Position numbers and translations under genes: made by a program. Below, piece by piece: positions 1-12,500 of a DNA stretch of 64,000 nt. The first letter of the stretch is position 1; each line of letters starts with the position of its first letter. The notes under the pieces are model-generated. The model saw nothing but the letters and a program-made list of their open reading frames with translations. It made no database searches and was not told the DNA's origin. Origin of the DNA: Tubulanus polymorphus (Eukaryota > Nemertea > Palaeonemertea > Tubulaniformes > Tubulanidae); contig NC_134026.1 in NCBI RefSeq assembly GCF_964204645.1, positions 24,508,650 through 24,572,649 on the forward strand. The letters are read 5' to 3'.

Positions 1-1567
1 GAAAGAGATCATTGATAAAATGACTGATAATTAATGCAGTCAACTCGAATACATATGTTCATAACAACTGAGTTCTTTTTCCTACTATACAAAAAGTGAC
101 ATTTTTTCCTATGTTGCAAAATTTGGTGGCAATAGATATTGCCAACACAAGTTCTAGGGATTGTCCAAAGCAATGCAAGTATTATGTGAAAGTATTATGT
201 AATTATGTGAAATTACCTACATTACCAAGTTAGCAAGGCTAGACTGGATCATTTTTTCAAACTCAAAAATCTTTTTTCAAGGACTGTGTTTTAGAAGTAT
301 TTGTCATTTTTCATTAACTAAGAATTAACAAACACCCATAGAAATGATTCTAGCTGTCTTAATATCCATGATATCATAAAAGTGTGTAAGCAAACTTCTA
401 TGACAATACAGACCATGAGCTTCACCTGGCCTTGCAATCCTATTGTCCTGTTGTTAACATGAACAATTGCCATGCAGTTGTGGTCCCACTAATTATTTAA
501 GTATTGGCTGGATTCCTTACAATTAAGATAATGAAGTTGAACTAAGTAAATATTAACAGCTTTACTTAATGGGGAGCCACAACTCTGGAAATCGAAATTG
601 TAAAAATCCATAATATGATCAATAATTTATTATGCTAGCTTGATTTCAAAATATTTAATAATTAATTCTAATAATTCATCGCATCGCACAGTTAAAAATA
701 CTACAAGTAAAAAATTGCCAAGAGTTGATTTTTACCTACTTTGAAGATTTTGAGATGATTATTGTACCATTTGAATGAAAAGGTACTGCAAATCAATAGT
801 TCATTAATACTAAGTTAATACTTAAAGTTACCGCACAGCTCAAATTTATCACGAGTTGAAGAAAATTCATCACACAGTTTAAATAGATTACACTAGCTAA
901 ATAGATTACACAACTGTTTAAAAAAACACCTGACGATGATCTCTAGGTTGAGATCGAAACGTTGTGTATTCTATATATTTTAGATTGAATAAATAAATTC
1001 TTGTTTTTAAATTCTTTTAATCTGTAAGTAGTGGGTTTTTATCTTATTATACGTTCACCACATTTGAGTGTGGTTATCGTTCTATCAAAATATTTCAATT
1101 TTGAATTTTGAAATATTACATAAGTTCATTAATTCCATCAATTTAACAATTTATTTAATTCTGAGAATTAAAAGTTAAAAAAACACGAATTGGAGAAATA
1201 TATTTAAATAATTGCTGACCAAAATGGATCATTCGATGATTCCAAAAATGTATTTTAGTGCAAATCCTATTTTTAGAATAGCCTACATGAAAATCTGAAA
1301 ATACGTATGGATGCCCTTGATTTTGAAAATGACGGATGTCACTGCTTTAAAAAAATGTTCTGTCACTTACCGTATTCGTGAATGATTGTTCATCAGACAT
1401 CGTGTACTTTGTTTTGTCAATTCCTATATGTATATTTATCTCTTCCAGGTTGGTTGATCTAATAATAAGCGGGTTATGATCCTCAGCACCCAGAAGTATA
1501 TTTATATGCAGAGCCTCCGAAAATACCCGTGAAAGGATACTAATTAACGCTCTCAAAAACATGGCAT
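1..1567. other. Intergenic AT-rich DNA without a recognised gene
   Basis: I find no coding exon with family similarity here. The open frames are short, and the frame at 1347-1562 on the minus strand resembles nothing I know. The one distinctive element is a retroelement-like motif at 921-1010, listed separately. Confidence 0.6.
921..1010 (+). mobile_element. Retroelement-end-like motif (CTGACGA, stem, GAAAC)
   Basis: CTGACGA lies at 930-936, followed by a 6-bp stem GATCTC/GAGATC around a TAGGTT loop and then GAAACG at 956. An AATAAATAAA-type tail follows near 990. CTGANGA-stem-GAAA is the hammerhead ribozyme core order and is also common at the ends of Penelope-like retroelements. Stem II is shifted by one base and I could not find a convincing stem III, so a catalytic ribozyme is not supported. 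The identity as a retroelement end is inference. Confidence 0.3.
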
Positions 1568-1950
1568 GGCATTTATGATAAGGTTTAATTCAGGTGGCTG
1601 CTAGTTACTGATGGAATTTAATTACTGGCTAGGAAGCAGTTGTTAATTAATTATTTCTACCTGTTTCAGCTGCTTATTTTGTAAAGCGTCACCATTAATT
1701 TGATATTATAAGTCAGACCACTTGACAGAATGAAGTAGAATTGTACATTGTAATTACTTTGGCATTTATAAGGTTTAATTCAGGTGGCTGCTAGTTATTG
1801 ATAGAATTAAATTACTGGCTAGGAAGCAGTTGTTAATTAATTATTTCTACCCGTTTAAGCTGCTTATTTTGTAAAGTGTCACCATTAATTTGACATTATA
1901 AGTCAGACCACTTGACAGAATGAAGTAGAATTGTACAATGTAATTACTTT
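1568..1950. repeat. Direct tandem duplication, two copies of about 190 bp
   Basis: The segment beginning GGCATTTAT at 1568 repeats at 1761 with only a few substitutions. The first copy carries a small insertion (ATGATAAGG against ATAAGG). Shared landmarks such as AGGTTTAATTCAGG lie exactly 190 bp apart, at 1581 and 1771. The copies abut directly, and the second ends at the TAATTACTTT word at 1950. The close identity indicates a fairly recent local duplication. There is no coding content. Confidence 0.9.
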
Positions 1951-2231
1951 GTATGGACAAGAATAATACAAATGTATCAAAATTATGATGAAATCTGTAA
2001 TAAAGAGATATATATTTAAATTTTGAGTTGATCATTTGTTTAATTTTTATATTTTCCCTACTTAAAAAAAAATACAAGTTCTGAATGCTAAATTTCAAGC
2101 TAATTATTCACAAGATTAAGATTACAGGCTAACCATTTAGAAAGATGATGAGCTGTTTTGGAACAGTTGTTGGTAGTGGGAGCCATTGAGCTTTGGTGAA
2201 CAGGGCCTGCCTTATTTTGCAACCAAGATCA

Positions 2232-2355
2232 GGGGCCAGTTGCACAGTCGTGACTTAAGTCCAAAAGTGGTCTTAAATCTTAAGACTTAAGTTGTTAGAT
2301 TGGCTATAGAACTCAGTTGGTCTTAAATCTAAGTCATGACTATGCAACCGGCCCC
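2232..2355. mobile_element. 124-bp fold-back, MITE-like element
   Basis: The element starts GGGGCCAGTTGCACAGTC at 2232 and ends with the near-complement ATGCAACCGGCCCC at 2355. This gives terminal inverted repeats of about 24 bp with four mismatches. The inside carries further ACTTAAG/CTTAAGT complementarity. No coding frame is present, and I could not identify a clear target-site duplication. A non-autonomous DNA transposon is the likely class. Confidence 0.6.
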
Positions 2356-2400
2356 AGGAGCCTAATATTGTATTCATCTAATATTCCTAAACGTGAGAAC

Positions 2401-2510
2401 TCCCACCAAAATAATTCAGCCAAAAAGAGAATTTGTATATATTTAATCAATGTGTCTATTATATACTGTTCTATTCAAGAATTCTTTTTGGCTGAATTAT
2501 TTTGGTGGGA
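2401..2510. repeat. Short inverted repeat with 32-bp arms
   Basis: The left arm at 2401-2433 (TCCCACCAAAATAATTCAGC and onward) is the reverse complement of the right arm at 2479-2510, apart from a two-base indel. The AT-rich spacer is about 45 bp. It could be another MITE or a cruciform, and lies 45 bp from the previous fold-back. Confidence 0.75.
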
Positions 2511-3483
2511 TTTCTTTTGTTCATTTATTGTACACTATGGATGTTGTGTTTCTTCTTGACTAATGTGATAGTCCTATCACAGCTGCATTACTTAGGGGGG
2601 TATTTAATTACCATATTTGTCTACCAATGACTACTTACAAGTCCCCATTTAATTGTTCTTTAAATAAACACTAAGGAAATCAGAGAAACAGATTTTGGAA
2701 TGGTAGACCAGTTTCGAGAGACACTCATAAAAATAATTAAAGAAATTGTGTATCAAAGACATTATGATCATAATTTATTTACAATTACAAATTATATATA
2801 AGTTGAATTTGCACAAAAATGTTAACTTCAATAAATGAACAGAGAAAAGCCCTATAATAAATCACTACTGGTTTTGAAACAAAGACTAATGAAAGTAGGT
2901 AAATATCAACTCCTGGTAAAAATCCCTCAGTTCTCTGTATAAAGCCCAAATGAAAATAGATAATTATTATGTACATAGATATTTTACTATAACTTTCGGA
3001 CCTAATTTTTTAACAGAAATTTTAACAAAAACTACTAACAATATTATTTTTATGCATGTTACTTGCTTAAAGTCACAGAGTAATGTCATTTCATGACCAT
3101 AGCTTGGTAAAAGTCACACATTGTCAAAGAAAAACACCACGGAAAATTTGAAATTTTTGAAAACTACATATATATTTAAGTTTTTCAACAAGAATATTGA
3201 CGAATTTTATTTAAATTTGCTGTGAAACCAAGTTTTGGGTACTTTCACCGGGTGGGATTATCTGTTACCCATTCTAATAACATTCTAATAACATTCTTTA
3301 ACATCCATGGTTCAGACATCTGCAAAATACAAATCATGTCCATATAGAGTATCACAAGGAAAAAATGTTAGAATATGAAATAAATTTAGGATAAATTCTA
3401 AAGAAATGCATTCAAATTATTACACTGGATAAAGAATAATGAGACGAGTAGTACTGTATAGGTTAACTATTTATTTGACGCAC

Positions 3484-3520
3484 AAGCTTTCGATTCTAAT
3501 GAATAAAAGCTTCATCAGGT
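3484..3520 (-). mobile_element. Second retroelement-end-like motif (CTGATGA ... GAAA)
   Basis: On the minus strand CTGATGA (3518-3512) is followed by an imperfect hairpin whose outer ends are AAGCTT on both sides, with GAAA inside the second arm at 3491-3488. The order matches the plus-strand motif at 921. The homopolymer-rich flank on the right gives no reverse transcriptase frame, so this could only be a truncated element end. Low certainty. Confidence 0.25.
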
Positions 3521-3942
3521 GAATGAGTATAGTCAATGGAAAAACAACAGTATTTATAGGTAGAGACACCAATTACAGAGAACTGAGTGAGAAGAGTTAT
3601 TACAAATAAATGATGAGTGAAATAATTAATAACTAAGTGAGTGAGTAGATAATTAATTAATTAAGGAACAACAAACTAAAACAAATCAAAGAGAAATAGG
3701 TCTAAATCAAAATGAAACTATATCAAAGTAAAATAAACAGATGGTATCTAAGAGCAACGAATAACAAGAAATGGAAGTCCGAGATAAGTCGAGATACAAT
3801 GAATAACAAACGAAATAAAAACTGTAGTGGGACATGAATCCTAGGTAGATCGCGATTGAGGCCAAGATTGATTGAAGGATTGACACCTTGATAAAGAGTA
3901 AGACAACTGCACAAGGGCAATTAATCATAACATAGCCATCAG

Positions 3943-4451
3943 GACCAAGTTCCACAGTTGTTAGTTTAGGATTTGACTGAATCTATCAATGTTTTTGGGA
4001 TATTTCGCTAAATGTTTTGAACGCATGCCTCGAATTTGGTCTTCATACGACCAGTAAAACTGTGCAGCCTCAATGAACCATCGTTTTTTATCCATTTTAC
4101 ACTGTAGGCCTATTGAAGCATTGCCAAAGTCTTCATTTTCTCATGTTGGAATGAGAAAAGATCAGTTATTTAAGTCTCTTACCTCCGATTGAAATGATTT
4201 ACAGAAGACTTTTTAGCAATCAGTTTTAGCAATCCTTCAATACATAGTGTTTTTTAAATGGATAAAATTAAAAACGATGCGATGATGGCACAAGTTTCAC
4301 TGGTCGTAGGCCTATTACAATCGCCTAAGACTAAGACCAAATTGAGGTGCGAGTGTTCAGAAGATTTTTAAGAGAAATGTCCCAAAAAGATCAATTTCAG
4401 AAAAAAAAAATTTACAACTGACTCAGTGACTTGTGCCCGTGGAACTGGATC
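3943..4451. repeat. Long imperfect inverted repeat (about 0.5 kb)
   Basis: Successive blocks pair in mirror order around a hairpin at 4136-4159 (TTTTCTCAT, loop, ATGAGAAAA). 4110-4135 pairs with 4203-4242. 4078-4098 pairs with 4257-4281. 4046-4060 (TACGACCAGT) pairs with 4293-4308. 4018-4045 (TTGAACGC, AATTTGGTCTT) pairs with 4333-4359. 3985-4004 (TTTTTGGGA) pairs with 4375-4395. 3943-3955 pairs with 4439-4451. The arms are diverged and the right arm carries insertions. There is no coding frame. Confidence 0.75.
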
Positions 4452-5328
4452 GGAGAAATGTGGCTCACCTTTTTTGCCGGCCGCTTGCGATCCGAAGTAC
4501 TGACCAACGAAACCTTAAACTAAAAAGTTTACTTAAAGAATAAGTAAGAAGGCCCTCTTCGTAGTAATAAGTTCACCAACTTTTGATAGTCTAGTCCAGT
4601 GGCAGTAGTGAGACGAATTTAAACGAAATAAGACGGACGAGTAGAGTAACTGAGCAGTCCGTATATCTGTTAACTGATAAATCTATGCAAGCTCGAAAAA
4701 TGTAGGTCCGTACGCTAGGGATTTTAAAATTCGAATGCGTAATAGGCCTAATTTGTATTGAATTGAATTGGAGCATACGCTGCTGCGATTGGTCAATTGT
4801 GGTCACGTGAGGTCTGTACTGAGGGTCGCTAGACGGGGCTGTATGCCATAAAATGGCGTCTGTAAATACCTCATTGAAGTGATAGATTTTTCAGTAATTA
4901 AATTCGGCGAATCGAAGCGAATGCGCGACTGTCCAGTGGTTTCAAGTGTTACTGCTCGACCAATTCTGAATGTAGGTACAATTCTTTTAACCTGTCTTCA
5001 TGGTCTGGAGTTAAAAATTATTTTCGATACTGATTGATGCTGTCGGACGTGGCTCTTCTGCTATCGCACACTTCTTTTTCGCACTTTCCTTCGGCAACCA
5101 ATCATCATCAATCCACACTACAGTACTATGTATATAGTACCTTGGATATTGGATGATCTAAGCTACAGTTCACCCCCAAGGCCAAACTTCAAATATGAGC
5201 CCCTGTGCATCAATCATTCGATTCAGCATGCGTTCGCATGATTGAGCGAGGTGAATGATATAAATATAAGTTAAAAAGTTGTCTCATACTATGTGTTTTC
5301 AGGCACGTTTTGTCATTGTTGGATAAAC

Positions 5329-6907
5329 ATGTCCCATAAAAATAAGAATAACTCTGCATCTGCTAATCATCGTTTGGAAGGAAATTCTCATTATGTGGAG
5401 GCACTTCGAAATGGAATCAATCCCTCAGTATCTGAGGTACGGTTACAGAAAGCCATCAACTGTTACTATCTAGCTGAACAGACATCCAATACTGATGAAG
5501 AAAAGGCTTCCGCGTCAAAAAACTATGCCATGGCTTCCTGGAAAATAGCTCATGTGAAATGGGCAAGAGGTGAAAAGATTATACTTGTAACGCACAATTT
5601 CAAAGAAGCCATAGATTATTTCATGCGGGCCCAGAGAGCTGGTAATTCCAAGAACTTGACTTGGTGGCAAAAATTAGAGGCATCAATCACCGAATGTTTA
5701 GACGCAGTTTTCGAATATCTCCTAGCAAATTACAGCAAAGGACAAGAACGTGGACGTCAGTTGGAAACATTTGCTCGTTTACTTCCGGATGGCATTTCGA
5801 AGGCTAAATGTTACTTAGAAATTGCGCGAGGTTTTTTCCACCAAGGAATTGAAGACATCAGTAATGGGATTTATGTGACCGCTTTATCATTGATGAAGGA
5901 GTGTTATTACCCGATAGAAGAGGCTGCTCGGCTCGGTAGGCATGACGTGGAATTGAGTTCTGATGTAAGAATACAAAGGGAAGATGTTTTCAATAATCAG
6001 TGCATTGCTGAATCCATGCAGTCAAGGCAACAAGGTATGTATACAACAGTTCGAACTTACTGAATTATTTTCCTTGCAGATAATCAATTTTACAGAGATA
6101 ATTGTTTTAGGGGATGATATGTACAAGGTGCTACTGATGGACACTGAAGAGTTAAGCATGGATCTGGCGTGGAATGTGATAGATTGCTATACTCAAGCTA
6201 TTGTGCAAACCAGAAATATGTCTGTAAGATCTGGGGTTTGAAAATTTGTACTTGTAATCAAGACTTTAAGACTGAAAAATCTGTTGTTTCAGATTGAAAA
6301 TGAGGCAGCTGCTCTGAGTCGATTGGGGCGAGTTTATTCCGTCGTTCTGAAAATGAAACACAAGGCTAAAGACTTGTTCCAGAAATCCATAGAGCTCGCG
6401 TTAACAATGGTGCCTTGTTCCCCAGAGAGAGAAGGTATGTTGTCAACTAAGATGAGAACTTGAACTCTGCCTTCAAACCTATTCTTGACAATAACATGAT
6501 ACAGGCATATTTTTTTTGTAGAATGGTTTCAAGAAGCCAAAGCTTTTGTTTCTAAATACCAACTTGAAAAACAAGAAGAGGAGAACAAGAAATGGGAAAA
6601 CCTGCGTAAACCATTCAGAGATGAGATTGATGCAGAGATAAGAAAACTTGATGAACTCGCAAATAAACGCGATGAAAAGAAATTACTTTCGTACATTTAC
6701 AAGACATATCCGCCGAAAGACAAAGGTGTTGTTGTGCTTCCCTCTGGTGAGAATTGGGATATGTCAACAAGTAAGAAGGCAATTACAAAAGCATTGATAC
6801 ATTACCATCCGGATAAAATTGATATGGAGAAATTCGGAATTAAATGGAAAGTTATTTGCGAAGAAATAACTAAGGTTTTAAATAATCGATTTACGTGTTA
6901 CAAGTAA
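5329..6907 (+). CDS. TPR-like helical protein with C-terminal J domain
   Basis: The exons are 5329-6034, 6111-6223, 6293-6434 and 6522-6907, all with GT-AG junctions and continuous frame, giving 448 residues. The start is the ATG at 5329, because a splice acceptor at 5301-5302 separates it from the more upstream ATG at 5293. Residues 15-330 are alpha-helical with TPR-like helix pairs (for example the NAIDYF-like and LSRLGRVYS stretches). A charged coiled-coil stretch follows at about 335-370. The last 60 residues form a compact J domain with W, then KALIHYHPDK, where H416-P417-D418 is the Hsp70-stimulating HPD motif. A C-terminal J domain of this size resembles the auxilin type. The inferred role is as an Hsp70 co-chaperone or adaptor. 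I do not recognise an established vertebrate orthologue. Confidence 0.8.
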
Positions 6908-9532
6908 AAGCCAGTTCAGTATCATGTGTTTTAATTTTTACGGAGTTTTTATTGTTTTATCGTTTTCTAATCAATATATCGATTAAGATTCTAAATGCTT
7001 TGATTGCTGTTTATTTGACCGTGATATATTCTTAAATTGCTGGAATAGCGATTAGTTTTAATTACATAGCTCTTTACTACAATTTTAAATACTATTCTTG
7101 TGCATGTGAACCATTATTAATTTTGGCTCAATTATTATATAACGCAATATTCATTCATCATAATGTCTACATTCTACTCTATTCTACTACTGTCATACTA
7201 TTTTGCTGATCGTATACTCTGGTGTTATTTCTTATCTCGTATTGGTGCATTAAAACAGTATTATCCGCATTAATAATTGTGTAATTCAAATATTTTATGC
7301 ATGTTCATTAGAAAAGAATAGGAAAAATTTGTCCAGACTAGTGAAAATATATATCTGGTCATGAAAATAAATTAAGACATAAAGTTCATTTCTTATGGTA
7401 AAGGAATATATTCATTTCTGAAAGCAATCAAGACCCTAGACATAATTGGTAGGATAAGAAGTGTTTTAATGCAAATGTAGTAATAAAAACGCATCTTGCC
7501 CATCCACACATTCAATGTCTTCATTGCAAATATTCCCTTTCAATAAACAAAATGCCCTTGAATGTGCCACAAGACCAAAGGAAGGCATTGAATCTATCCT
7601 TGAAACACCACCGACCAACATCGACTGGATTTAACAAAGACAATGGTGGTTGATGGCAGTGCCCATAAAAGGAGTATTTGTTTTGTTTATATCTGCATCC
7701 TCTTGCGAAACCACTAAATCAAATACGTGTAAAACTGTCATCAACATGAGAAGATTTGTATGGCCAACATCCCATCAAGACGCTCCCGGTTTGAGCATAA
7801 GTCTAATCATAACATGTTGTATCCAGCAAACTCGACCAGAAGTAACTAAATAACAAGTGGATTAAAATAGTGCAATTTTTATATTCAGATAATTTTTGGG
7901 ACATGTAGCTGAAGGTCTAACTACAGGCAAAGATGTACATTTGATACATGTATAAACATACTATTTAAATTCATCTATACATATATTTCAAATAAAATAT
8001 TTTCCAATGGAACAAACTCCACAAAATTTCTTAGTAATTGCCATATAATAATGCCTTATATGTAAACATATATTACCATTATATCATTTATATCAAGGTA
8101 TTAGGGTAATTATCAACTATATAACTTAAAAATATGAGTTCACTGAAATATCTTATTGCAAATATGTTTGACAATATATTATGATTTACAGATCTACAAT
8201 TTTTATTCATTAAGAGTTTACAAATATTGCATGACTCAATTATTTGAAGACTGCAAGTTATTCTTTAACTAAACAACTGTTGCTAAGGTGGGTTTGAAAA
8301 TATACGATAAAAATCTTTGTACTATGTACAATTCCAACTTTTCAACGCTGATTTCGTAACAAGGAACATGTTTAAGAATAATCGAAACTGTACATAATAT
8401 ATGATATACTTCCAAAAGTAAACTTGTGGTCATTCAAATCAGATGAATCTTATGAATACAGAAACATGGGATGACCTTCGACGCTTCAATGTTCTCAAAT
8501 AAAATTTTAGACCGATATAAACGAAATTGAAAAAGTATAAAAATTCTGTTAAATACCGTAGTGCTGATCCCCAACAATACAACTCCATAGAATTTCAAAG
8601 AGTTTTTCATTAGCAACCTATTAGAATATCTGTAGTTCCAGTGAAATTCTGCAATTTTCTTAGGTTTTTTGCCTAGGCAAAAAAGCTAACCAATATGAAA
8701 ATAAGCCATTGAAGTTCTTGTGCATTAAAGATCTAATATCTATGTTCACCACACTAATGGATTGAAATGTAAAATGGCACCTGTTTGTGAACATTCTGTA
8801 CTCAGATACAATGTATATGGATATACACTTTATATAATCATTTTCGCCAACCATTACTGAACATTTCTTTATTCATCAACATATTGAATCAAACATCAGT
8901 TATTTCCATGAACATCAGTTATCTTTGCCAGTCAAATGAAGAAGTCAATACAACATTTATCGGACAGCTTCAGATTTTCTTTATGCATCTACAAGAGGGA
9001 CAGATATGCAAGATATGTGTACACAAAATAACGTTTTGATGTCTACTTCAAACCTCGTAAAACCATACTGCACTGGTCATGAATGATGAATTCGATGAGG
9101 TGCAGATGAAACTAGTAACCAACAACGGCGTCTGCCCTAAACATCAATTCAACATCCTACAGTGTTTCTTAGAAAAACAAAATCCTGAATCAGGTGACAC
9201 CGGAATCAAATATCGACAAATGAACTAATTTCAACTGGAGTTGGGTCTAATCATCAAAATTGCAGTGAAGCTAAAAAATGCATAACTCTGACATGATGCA
9301 TGCACAACAGTTTCAGAAAAATTTTCAAATATTTCGACAGAAAATGAAGTAACATGGAACGAAGTACCAAGTATTCAAACATATGAAAAATTCAGATGTA
9401 ACGATTTTTAAAAACGCACATTTTACATGCACAAATATTGAGCACAAGTATTTTTTGTAACAAATCACAAAATATATAATGATATTAAAATACACAGTAA
9501 CACTGTAAATATAATTTGATTGTACAGTGATG
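6908..9532. other. Convergent 3' flanks of the TPR-J gene and FCHO
   Basis: Two AATAAA words in the sense of the TPR-J gene lie at 7376-7381 and 7542-7547. The rest is AT-rich and probably holds the 3' UTRs of both convergent genes. The open frames at 7650, 8434, 8660 and 9325 have no family similarity and look like chance. Confidence 0.5.
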
Positions 9533-12500
9533 CTACACATACTGGATCTCAGAATCTGGTTCAGCAAAGTACTTTCCTGAAAATACAGAAAAGAGTACTG
9601 TAGATTTCATGTAAAAACTTCCAAGATGCATCCTATGTTTGACAATTTGATGACACCGGGAATTCATGTAAGCCATCACCTCAATATCCTTCTGTAAATT
9701 CTTACCTGATGATAATCGTCGTTTTGCTAATGATAATCTGTACCCTGGTCCGACGAGTTCGAAATCAATTCCTGAGATAGTAGATCCCTCACACAAAAAT
9801 TGAACAGCAACATTTTGAGGTGTACTGGGTCCAGCAGCCACCTCAAATTTAGCCCGTATACACCCTTGTCCGCCATTTTCATTCATATCTGACACACTAT
9901 CTAATTTCCACGTTGCCCGTTGTTTATCCTTCGACCTGAAGCGAAAAACAATTTCGATAACTATTGACTCAAATATCTAAGAAAAATTCATTCTTTATCC
10001 TGAGCTACTCAGATGAAAGAACTAGGTAGGTAGAGAAATGACCGTCAACTTACCAGAAACCAGCTGGAAGGGATTGTAAAGATGTGGCATCACCATTAAC
10101 TGGGACTAGAATATTCACATTACACAAAGGCATAGGATTCGACAAAGCAGCACCATTATAACTATAATCCAATTTAAAGTCTGTATGAGATGCCTCGCAT
10201 TTCCAATAAGGCGTTATATGTAACGGTGTACTTTGCGCCTCCGGGAGAGGTTTCACCTAGAAATGTGAATTCGACGAAAATGTTTCATCATAAAATGAAT
10301 AATGTGTTCAATCAGTCATTGAAGATTTTTGAAAAACTCACCTGATACTTTAATATATCTACATTATAATATGAGGCATTTTTATGTTGATCAGCTTGAG
10401 TTCGTAAATGGTCGATCAAGGCTGTCATGTGAAATAAAAACATTCTACTATCACTAGTGCTTTGGCGTGTATCCCTAAAATAGAAATAACAATTCAAAAA
10501 TAATGCCCACAAAAATAGGGGTCCAGGGACACCGTACCCACTAGGTGAAATGCTTGACAATGTGACAATTTCAATATTCAACACCCTCTGGTGAACAAAT
10601 CAAGTAATCAATAAGCATGAAACTCATCACAATCATGAAACTTGTCATGAGCAAGAATTTTGTGGTTGATTGTGTTTAAAAAGATATGCCGAAGTACCAT
10701 CATACGAAGTTTAATACCACTAATTCTTCTATTCAACACATTTCAATACTCACTCTGTTATGAGGTTCTTATTCGTAACTAAAGACTCCAATCTGTTCAT
10801 ATTTTTCATTCTAAATGTAAGCTGCGCTGGAGATGGATTTTCAGTAAGAACTCGCACGATACCCTGTGGAAACGACATCTTCATGTCTCCAGACAGTCGC
10901 ACTAGACACCTGACATACAAATAATACACACAGCATTGACTGTTGATATCTATACAGAAAATCAACATGATGTTAATTGATTCAAGACTCACTTCGAATG
11001 ATTTGATCCTTTGAAAATTGCATTGATAGTTTCCGTATAGGCAACTGCTAATGGAATAGTATCCGACATGCCAATAGTCAGTGGACTCGGTCCCCTCGAT
11101 GAACCAATAGGAACTGATGTAGTATTAAATGTTATACTACTAAGACTACCTTGACTGTCGTTTCGACTCATGTTCGTAATTGGACTTTGTCGACCTCTGG
11201 TTGTCTATAATTGATCAAATGCCATAACTGCTGTTTAAGCTCATCAATAAATATGATTTCATGACAATAATTAAGTTACAAAATACTTACCAATTTTGTT
11301 CGAGAGGCTGTCTTAGGTGGTGGTCCAGGAAGGAGCACAGGAGATGAACCAGAAAGGCCATTTCGATGTTGTTTGGCAGGAAGAGCTGGTGGAGTATCGT
11401 TATCATTTTCATAATTATCTAAATATGGACCTGTGAAAAATAAAACCATTAAAGGTCGATGCAGATTGAATGCAGTATATACATTTAGATATAAATGATT
11501 TAGACATACCTGGTGTAGAAACTGGTGTTGAAGACACAGGGGTGGATGCCTCGCTGCCTGCATTACTTGAAAACCCACTATGATTAGAACAACTTGGGAA
11601 CAATGATGACGGGAAGGAATAGTTACCACCGGTGGGAGTCGATGCACTTGATGATGCAAACAGATTTGACATCGTTTGACTTGTACCGAGCAAATCCTGA
11701 CTAGGTTTAGCAGCACTACAAATTACAACCAACCATCAAACTGAATTCTGGGGCAAAATCCATATTCATTGCTTTTTGTTGCTTTTCATTGTATTCTATA
11801 GACTCTATCTCAGTCAATGAAGGGAGGGTTACTTACTGTATAGTGTCAGAAACTGAGACTGAACGCTTCATATTGTTGGCATCTGATGAACTATTACTAA
11901 CACTCCGACGACGCTAGAAAATACCAAGATATATATATTAGACAATTCTTCAACATTATAATAACTTATCAAGATAATAGGAGCTGATAAACTTACTCCT
12001 CCGACGGGAGATAATTTCAACCCCTCAAAAGATGCACGGATATCATCGACATTGGATGTACTGGTTGAAGAACCATTTGGACTCAGAGGCTTAATTTCTA
12101 CTTTGATTTTGCGTAATTTATCAGAATCAGCATCTGAAACAGAAACATATGCAGAATGGATAAAAAACCTGTTTAAGAGGGTTTTACACTGCTGATTATT
12201 CCGAGATTGGGATGGAGAAGAAATATCACCTGATTCGCTATCTGAACTTGAACTGTCTTGGGTACCTGAAATTTACAAGAATCATAGATGAAAATGAAAA
12301 CTTGTACACGAGTAAGTATCAACTAGATGGAGAGACTTTTACCATAGTTTAAAGGGTCATCTGGCCGTATGCTGTATCCTTCATCATCTACCATAGGTGT
12401 TGGAGTTGCCTGAACAAATATAACTTGAGATCATTAGATGGCTATAACTCCGAAAAAAAATCATATTAGACATTTTACATATCATGACACTCACCCTCTC

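Noticed and set aside
930-975. Functional hammerhead ribozyme
   Set aside because: Core words are present, but stem II is offset by one base and no convincing stem III or cleavage triplet could be placed by eye.
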